A stretch of DNA of 64,000 nucleotides from Turneriella parva DSM 21527. GTDB lineage: Bacteria > Spirochaetota > Leptospiria > Turneriellales > Turneriellaceae. How positions within the stretch are numbered: position 1 is the first letter of the stretch; each line of letters opens with the position of its first letter. This document shows, in pieces, positions 59,417-64,000 of this stretch. Under the pieces are notes generated by a model. It had not been told where the DNA came from and ran no database searches. It worked only from the letters and a program-made list of their open reading frames with translations. The stretch is from assembly GCF_000266885.1 (NCBI RefSeq), contig NC_018020.1, forward strand, positions 4,030,001-4,094,000, given 5' to 3'. The position numbers and the translations under genes are program-made.

Positions 59417-60976
59417 ATGGACGCTCTGTTTGTCATCAGCCTCATCATCTATATTCTTGATATCATCGTGCTCTTCTATTACGGCATACACTGCTTTGTC
59501 ATGGTGCGCCTCTTCTTCAAGTACCGCAAGAACTGCGAGACCGATGCCGGTCGTCTCGAAGAGCTGAAAGCCAAAATGAAAGTCTGGCCCCGGGTCACGA
59601 TTCAGCTACCGATGTTCAACGAATATTACGTGGCCGAGCGCCTTATCGATACCACGATGAAGGTGCGTTACCCCAAGAACAAACTGGAAGTTCAGGTACT
59701 CGACGATTCAACCGATGAAACGACCGACCTGGTGCGCAAGAAAGTTGCGGCTTACAGAAAGAAAGGTTACGACATTAAACTCATTCACCGCGTGAACCGC
59801 CAGGGCCACAAGGCCGGTGCGCTCAAAGAAGCGCAAGAGGTGGCGAAGGGCGAATTTGTGGCAATCTTCGATGCGGATTTTATGCCTGCTGAAGACTTTC
59901 TCGAAAAGACGGTACCCTACTTCTACGAAGCTGATGACATCGGCATGGTGCAGACCCGTTGGGGCCACATCAATGCCGACTACAGCATTCTGACCAAAGG
60001 CCAGAGCCTCGGCATCGACGGCCACTTCACCATTGAACAGATCGCGCGCGGCGGCTCAGGCTTATGGATGAACTTCAACGGAACAGCCGGCATCTGGCGC
60101 AAGACCTGCATCTACGACGCAGGCAACTGGTCGGCCGACACCCTGACCGAAGACTTCGACCTCTCGTACCGCGCCGAACTCAAGGGCTGGCGCTTCAAAT
60201 ACATCGTCGACGTCGTGAACCCCGCAGAGCTGCCCGCCACCGTCACGGCTTATAAGTCGCAGCAGTTTCGCTGGTGCAAGGGGTCAATTCAGACAACTGT
60301 CAAACTCGCACCGACAATCTTTCGCACCGACCTCAGCTGGCCGGTAAAGCTCGAAGCGCTGACACACCTCACGAACTATATGGTGCACCCGCTGATGGTG
60401 ATCAACATTCTCGCGACGCTGCCGGTGCTCTATTTCAGCGAACGCCTTGGTAACTTATCTGATGCCGTGATCGGTATCTCTGCCGTTTTCTTTTCACTCG
60501 GTACCTTTGGCCCGATTGCAATGTACCTCGTTTCACAAAAAGTTCTCTACAATCGCTGGGCCAACCGCCTCGCGTGGATGCCGATTCTCACCATGATCGG
60601 TACCGGTATCGCGGTCTCAAACACACGCGCTGTGTGGCAGGCTTTGACTGGTAAGAAATCCGCATTTATTCGCACCCCGAAACTGCGCATCGAAGGCCAG
60701 AAAGATAAGGTGGCCGAGCGCATGAAATATGCGGCGCACGTGAAACTCGACAAAACACCGTTTCTCGAATTCTTTATGGGTGTATACGCGCTCGTGATTA
60801 TCTACACTGCTTTCAACTTCAACCGCACCATGTTCGTGCCTTTCATGGTCATGTATGCCTGCGGTTTCTTCTACATCAGCTTTGCCTCATTCTTTGAAAA
60901 CTTCAAAGAGATGCGCGCCAAAAAGCAGTTCGCTATGGCTTCGGCTCTATCGGTAGTCGCGCAGAAGGCTGAGTAA
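59417..60976 (+). CDS. Membrane glycosyltransferase family 2, cellulose-synthase-like
   Basis: 519 residues from ATG 59417, with weak initiation signals. One N-terminal helix, a large cytoplasmic GT2 domain, and four or five C-terminal helices. The catalytic motifs are QVLDDSTDETTD, VAIFDADFMPAEDF (DxD), the TEDFDLSYRAELKGW acid and QQFRWCKGSI (QxxRW). It is a processive polysaccharide synthase of the cellulose/glucomannan type, probably for an exopolysaccharide or glycan. The last 30 bases overlap the convergent prepilin peptidase gene. Confidence 0.88.
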   Translation: MDALFVISLIIYILDIIVLFYYGIHCFVMVRLFFKYRKNCETDAGRLEELKAKMKVWPRVTIQLPMFNEYYVAERLIDTTMKVRYPKNKLEVQVLDDSTDETTDLVRKKVAAYRKKGYDIKLIHRVNRQGHKAGALKEAQEVAKGEFVAIFDADFMPAEDFLEKTVPYFYEADDIGMVQTRWGHINADYSILTKGQSLGIDGHFTIEQIARGGSGLWMNFNGTAGIWRKTCIYDAGNWSADTLTEDFDLSYRAELKGWRFKYIVDVVNPAELPATVTAYKSQQFRWCKGSIQTTVKLAPTIFRTDLSWPVKLEALTHLTNYMVHPLMVINILATLPVLYFSERLGNLSDAVIGISAVFFSLGTFGPIAMYLVSQKVLYNRWANRLAWMPILTMIGTGIAVSNTRAVWQALTGKKSAFIRTPKLRIEGQKDKVAERMKYAAHVKLDKTPFLEFFMGVYALVIIYTAFNFNRTMFVPFMVMYACGFFYISFASFFENFKEMRAKKQFAMASALSVVAQKAE

Positions 60977-61744
60977 CAAGTAACCAGCGCCCAGAAAGAC
61001 GCCGAATGGAATCTGCGTCTCAGAGGGTGCATAGATCAGCACCGAATAGCGCCTGAGCAAATAGAAGCCGATAGCGAGCATCGCAGCAAAACCTGGAAGG
61101 TAGAGCGCCAGCGGGTGGCCGAGTAAAAACCCGAGCGCCAGCACCAGCCGCACATCGGCAAGCCCCATTTTGTAGCCCGAAGCAATTCGGAGCAGATGAA
61201 ACAGTGCATACCAGACAAACGCGACTGAAAGATCGAGGCCGAGGTCGATACTCTCAAAGCGATACCACTGCGGATATCGAATGAGCAGCAGGCCGACGAG
61301 CCCGGTGATGAGTAACCCCAGAATTGCCTCGGTCGGTATCAGCAACACCCGGTAATCGGTGGCGATGACGACCCAAATCAGCGCGTAGACGATGGTCGCG
61401 AGCACAAACTCGGCAGGTGCCAGCTCTTTGAGGCCGAGCGTAAGCCCGTAAACTGCCGCCAGCGCTTCAAAGACCGGAAACCGCCACGAAATCGGCCGCG
61501 TGCAGCGTTCGCACCGCCCTTTGACCAGAAAGAAGCCGACGACCGGTACGAGGCCCCTGATACTCACCGGCGCTGAGCAGGCCTCGCAGCGCGAGCTGCC
61601 CCCCAGCACGAACCTGTACTTGTCAGCCACCTGCTTGCGGCGCGGCGAATAGAACGCTTCGTAGATACGCCACGCAAGGGCATCGCAGAATGAATGCCAC
61701 ACTGCAAAGAACACCGCCGCGGCCACAGGCATCAGAACAGCCAT
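60947..61744 (-). CDS. pilD: Prepilin peptidase (A24 family)
   Basis: 265 residues. Two CxxC pairs in the cytoplasmic domain (CEACSAPVS, CERCTRPISW) followed by membrane helices with the catalytic aspartates in IVIATDYRVLLIPTEA and YKMGLADVRLVLAL, where most family members read GxGDxK. It cleaves and N-methylates type IV pilin-like precursors at the inner membrane. No pilin or pilus-assembly gene is nearby, so its substrates lie elsewhere. Starts at ATG 61744, two bases after the long acidic protein stop. Confidence 0.85.
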   Translation of the reverse strand: MAVLMPVAAAVFFAVWHSFCDALAWRIYEAFYSPRRKQVADKYRFVLGGSSRCEACSAPVSIRGLVPVVGFFLVKGRCERCTRPISWRFPVFEALAAVYGLTLGLKELAPAEFVLATIVYALIWVVIATDYRVLLIPTEAILGLLITGLVGLLLIRYPQWYRFESIDLGLDLSVAFVWYALFHLLRIASGYKMGLADVRLVLALGFLLGHPLALYLPGFAAMLAIGFYLLRRYSVLIYAPSETQIPFGVFLGAGYLLLSLLRDYR

Positions 61745-61746
61745 AA

Positions 61747-63933
61747 CTAATTCTGCCGCGTCACCAGATATTTTTGCAGGTATTCAGTGATATCTTTGAT
61801 ATTGCGGTCTACCATGTGCCTGAATTCAGTCGGTATCTGCTGCTCGCGAATGACCCTGTAATAGTTCAGCGCGCGCGTGATCTGCTTGCGGCGAATAAAC
61901 TGGTGCGCCTTGACGAGCATCGGCTTGTACTTGTAATATGCGTATTCAAAGATGCCATTATCTTTCGCTAGGCGATAAGCGTGCGGTATTTTGGTGAAAT
62001 CATAGGTCAGCGTTAAGAAGGGTGTGTCTTCCTGGTCGGGAGTTTTGAGTTCGAGTACGCCACGAATTTCCTGAACTTTGTTCTCTTCTTCTTTATCTTC
62101 GCCGCCGCCCTCATCACCCTCGCCTGCATCGGGAGCCATCGCCTGCCCGTCGGGCGACATCTCGGGTATTTTCGGCGGTTCCATCACGCCATCGGGTAAA
62201 GGTTCATCTTCTGCGCCTGCTGCGTCGGGTGCCCCCGCAGCTTCGGCTTCAGGTGCACCCTCTGGTTCTGGAGCCGCTGCTGCCTCGCCGTCTTCGGCCA
62301 AGGGCGGCGGCGGAGCATTTTCTTCGAGCGCATCCGCGCGCCGGTCTTTACCGCTGCGCCGGTCGGGAGCGCCTTCGCCCCGCGGGTCAGGTGCACCCTT
62401 GCGGCGATCTTCATCGGCGCGCCGCTCTTCAGCTTCAGCGTCCCCGCCTTCGTCGCCGTCGCCTGCGCCGGCACCGCCCTCATCATCTTCGATTGCACCC
62501 GCAGCGGCAGCGTCGTCTTTCTTTTCTTTGACAACGCTCTGTATCAGTTCTTTTTGTTGTTCAAAAATTGCCTTAGCGATCTCAAAGAAACCCTTGTCGA
62601 GATTGATGGTGATATTCTTTGCCTCAACGGGCATCTCAGACACGCTCAGCTGCGGAGGCTTCATGTCTTGCCATGGGTTTCGCATCCACGGTGCAATCGG
62701 CATGAAGCTGCCCCAGTCATGTGACTTGCGGTAATTGTCGAGCGCGTCGAGGTTCGCCCTGATCTTGCGCTTCGCCTCGGCATCGGTAATTTTCTGCAGC
62801 AGGCGCTCGTAGATGATGCGCGTCAGCTGCAGTTCACCTTCGCCGATAAAAAGTTCAGCGTTCTTGAGGTTGCGGGTAAAGTGCGAAAGCTCGCCGGCAG
62901 GCGGAGCTATATCTTCGGCAAGGTAGGGCAGCTGAAAGGGGCCTGGCACGACCGAAACGCTGCCGTCGGCATTGATGCGCACATCGCGCGCGGGTAAATC
63001 GAGCGGCAGTTCACGCGGCCAGAACACATCGCGCGCAGCCTCTTTGGGTTGCGGCGCCGCGGCTTGCGGTACCGGCGGCGACTCTACAGCGACGCCGCCT
63101 GCCGTTGACTGCGGCGCTGCCGCCGGGCCGTCGACGGGCACGTGGTGGCTAATGAGCGGCGGCGTGAATGCTTGGGCAGCAGGCGTCGGCTCAACCTGAA
63201 TATTGCGGATAAAATTTCCCGCATCGAGCTGCACGTGCAGATTCTTCAGGTTGTCGGTGATGCGCCCAATCGTGTCGGCAAAGTCTTCGAGCGGCGAGCG
63301 CGCAGCGTCGGCAGTCTCTTCAACGACTGCCTGCGGTTGTGGCTCTGCCACGGTTTCGGCGACCTGCTGCAGCGGCTCTGCATGCTCATGACCAAAAGCC
63401 GAATGCAGGCCTTCAGCGTGTTCGCCTTCGGCCAGCGCCCACCACGGAAACAATGTGCGGTTGTGTAATTCTTGTTCGTGGTCGCTGAGACCCTGCGTAT
63501 CGTCGCCAGGCGTATTGGATTGGGATACCCCCCCCTGCTCGTGGCTGCCACCTGCCGCGCCTGATTCGCCCGACCCGCCGCCGCTGATTTTGCGAATGAA
63601 CTGCTGCGCGCGTTCGCGCAGGCTTCGCTTTGGCGCCGGTGCGGACAAAACTGGTGAAACGGGGGCTTTGCCAAGGCCTGCACCCGAGAGCAGCTTCAGC
63701 GCGCGGTCGCGCAGCGAAATTTTGGGCGGCGGGGCAGCATGGCTAGACGACATCGCCTCAAGCCGGGCGTACTGAGCTTCGAGGTCAATTTTGTCGGCAA
63801 GCGCGCTCGTGCGCTCGCCGAATGAACCGCTCAGCCAGCCAACCGAACGCTTTTCTTCAGGTATCTTTTCAGGCTTCGCCGGGGTATTGCGCGTTTTGCC
63901 GGTCTTTTTGAGTGATTTTTCGAGCAACCCCAC
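61747..63933 (-). CDS. Long acidic, largely disordered protein
   Basis: 728 residues from GTG 63933, no obvious ribosome site. The N-terminus is basic with repeated SLRDRALKLLSGAGLG- and SLRERAQQFIRKISGG-type segments. The middle is Ala/Pro/Glu-rich and disordered, with an Asp/Arg block (EERRADEDRRKGAPDP, RRSGKDRR) and a Glu/Ala/Pro block. A folded ~100-residue C-terminal domain (FLTLTYDFTKIPHAYRLAKD, RRKQITRALNYYRVIREQQI) looks helical. I recognise no family. It precedes the prepilin peptidase by two bases, but a link to pili is not shown. Confidence 0.65.
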   Translation of the reverse strand: MGLLEKSLKKTGKTRNTPAKPEKIPEEKRSVGWLSGSFGERTSALADKIDLEAQYARLEAMSSSHAAPPPKISLRDRALKLLSGAGLGKAPVSPVLSAPAPKRSLRERAQQFIRKISGGGSGESGAAGGSHEQGGVSQSNTPGDDTQGLSDHEQELHNRTLFPWWALAEGEHAEGLHSAFGHEHAEPLQQVAETVAEPQPQAVVEETADAARSPLEDFADTIGRITDNLKNLHVQLDAGNFIRNIQVEPTPAAQAFTPPLISHHVPVDGPAAAPQSTAGGVAVESPPVPQAAAPQPKEAARDVFWPRELPLDLPARDVRINADGSVSVVPGPFQLPYLAEDIAPPAGELSHFTRNLKNAELFIGEGELQLTRIIYERLLQKITDAEAKRKIRANLDALDNYRKSHDWGSFMPIAPWMRNPWQDMKPPQLSVSEMPVEAKNITINLDKGFFEIAKAIFEQQKELIQSVVKEKKDDAAAAGAIEDDEGGAGAGDGDEGGDAEAEERRADEDRRKGAPDPRGEGAPDRRSGKDRRADALEENAPPPPLAEDGEAAAAPEPEGAPEAEAAGAPDAAGAEDEPLPDGVMEPPKIPEMSPDGQAMAPDAGEGDEGGGEDKEEENKVQEIRGVLELKTPDQEDTPFLTLTYDFTKIPHAYRLAKDNGIFEYAYYKYKPMLVKAHQFIRRKQITRALNYYRVIREQQIPTEFRHMVDRNIKDITEYLQKYLVTRQN

Positions 63934-63968
63934 GAGGTTATTATCGGCTGCTTACCGGGCTGAACTTG

Positions 63969-64000
63969 TCAGCCCTTCAGCTGGTTTTCGAGCCTTTTGA
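63969..64000 (-). CDS. Possible 3' end of another gene, mostly beyond window
   Basis: In one minus-strand frame the last bases read KRLENQLKG followed by TGA (63971-63969), like the end of a helical protein. A second frame also stays open for 14 codons, so this is only a candidate. A 7-bp hairpin GGGCTGA/TCAGCCC (63957-63975) covers the stop. Confidence 0.25.
   Translation of the reverse strand, partial: KRLENQLKG

Noticed and set aside
1-64000. CRISPR arrays, tRNA or rRNA genes, insertion sequences, integrases
   Set aside because: I read the gaps between genes for repeated spacers, cloverleaf-like segments and transposase motifs and saw none. Small or degenerate elements could be missed by eye.

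Overview
The window reads as one stretch of chromosome from a Gram-negative (LPS-bearing), chemotactic spirochaete, most likely of the order Leptospirales and perhaps Turneriella-like. This is inference from moderately high GC, a lipid A gene (lpxC), an Aer-like receptor with cheA/cheW, a fapA-type gene, loose spirochaetal lipoboxes and many exported proteins that I recognise only as a general leptospiral type. No search was run. Coding density is very high, genes are packed in short operons with ATGA, TAATG or TAGTG junctions, and base and codon use look even throughout. I see no rRNA, tRNA, CRISPR array, transposase or integrase, and no gene-free stretch longer than about 220 bases.

Left part (1-19500): a minus-strand chemotaxis operon (STAS protein, CheA with two CheW-like domains, CheW, Aer-like receptor, which runs off the left edge); a response regulator with HD-GYP output; lspA-purA-pgsA and a membrane protein; a P450 gene coupled to a NosR/NapH-like iron-sulfur membrane protein; a cation efflux gene coupled to lpxC and ending in a strong terminator; a lipoprotein with a methyltransferase fold; a 212-base branched palindrome between two convergent genes; birA; an ExbB/ExbD pair with a large membrane-TPR partner; and a rhomboid-like protein without its catalytic serine.

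Middle (19500-44200): a DUF4015-type glycosidase and an orphan TRAP small permease; argD-aroB-aroQ, an unknown protein and a YprB-like nuclease; a UbiB-type kinase and a SNF2 helicase; a diiron protein; a FolK-PanB fusion with an SDR; a YihY-type membrane protein carrying an inserted beta-propeller; a class A PBP with an N-terminal zinc ribbon; and a long ankyrin lipoprotein.

Right part (44200-64000): a nitrogen locus amtB1-glnK1-amtB2-glnK2 behind a near-perfect sigma-54 promoter; a PilZ-type protein; a phasin-like protein; a 29-residue ribosomal-type protein (mS38/bS22-like); ribF; trxA; an M23 peptidase with tyrA; fapA with a TPR protein; a CxxxY-type ccmE; a membrane glycosyltransferase; a prepilin peptidase; and a long acidic, mostly disordered protein.

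The strongest leads for new biology are the palindrome at 14207-14418, the YihY/beta-propeller chimera, the FolK-PanB fusion, the double Amt-GlnK locus, the zinc-ribbon PBP and the ExbBD-membrane-TPR operon. No single complete new system, such as a defence island, is evident.
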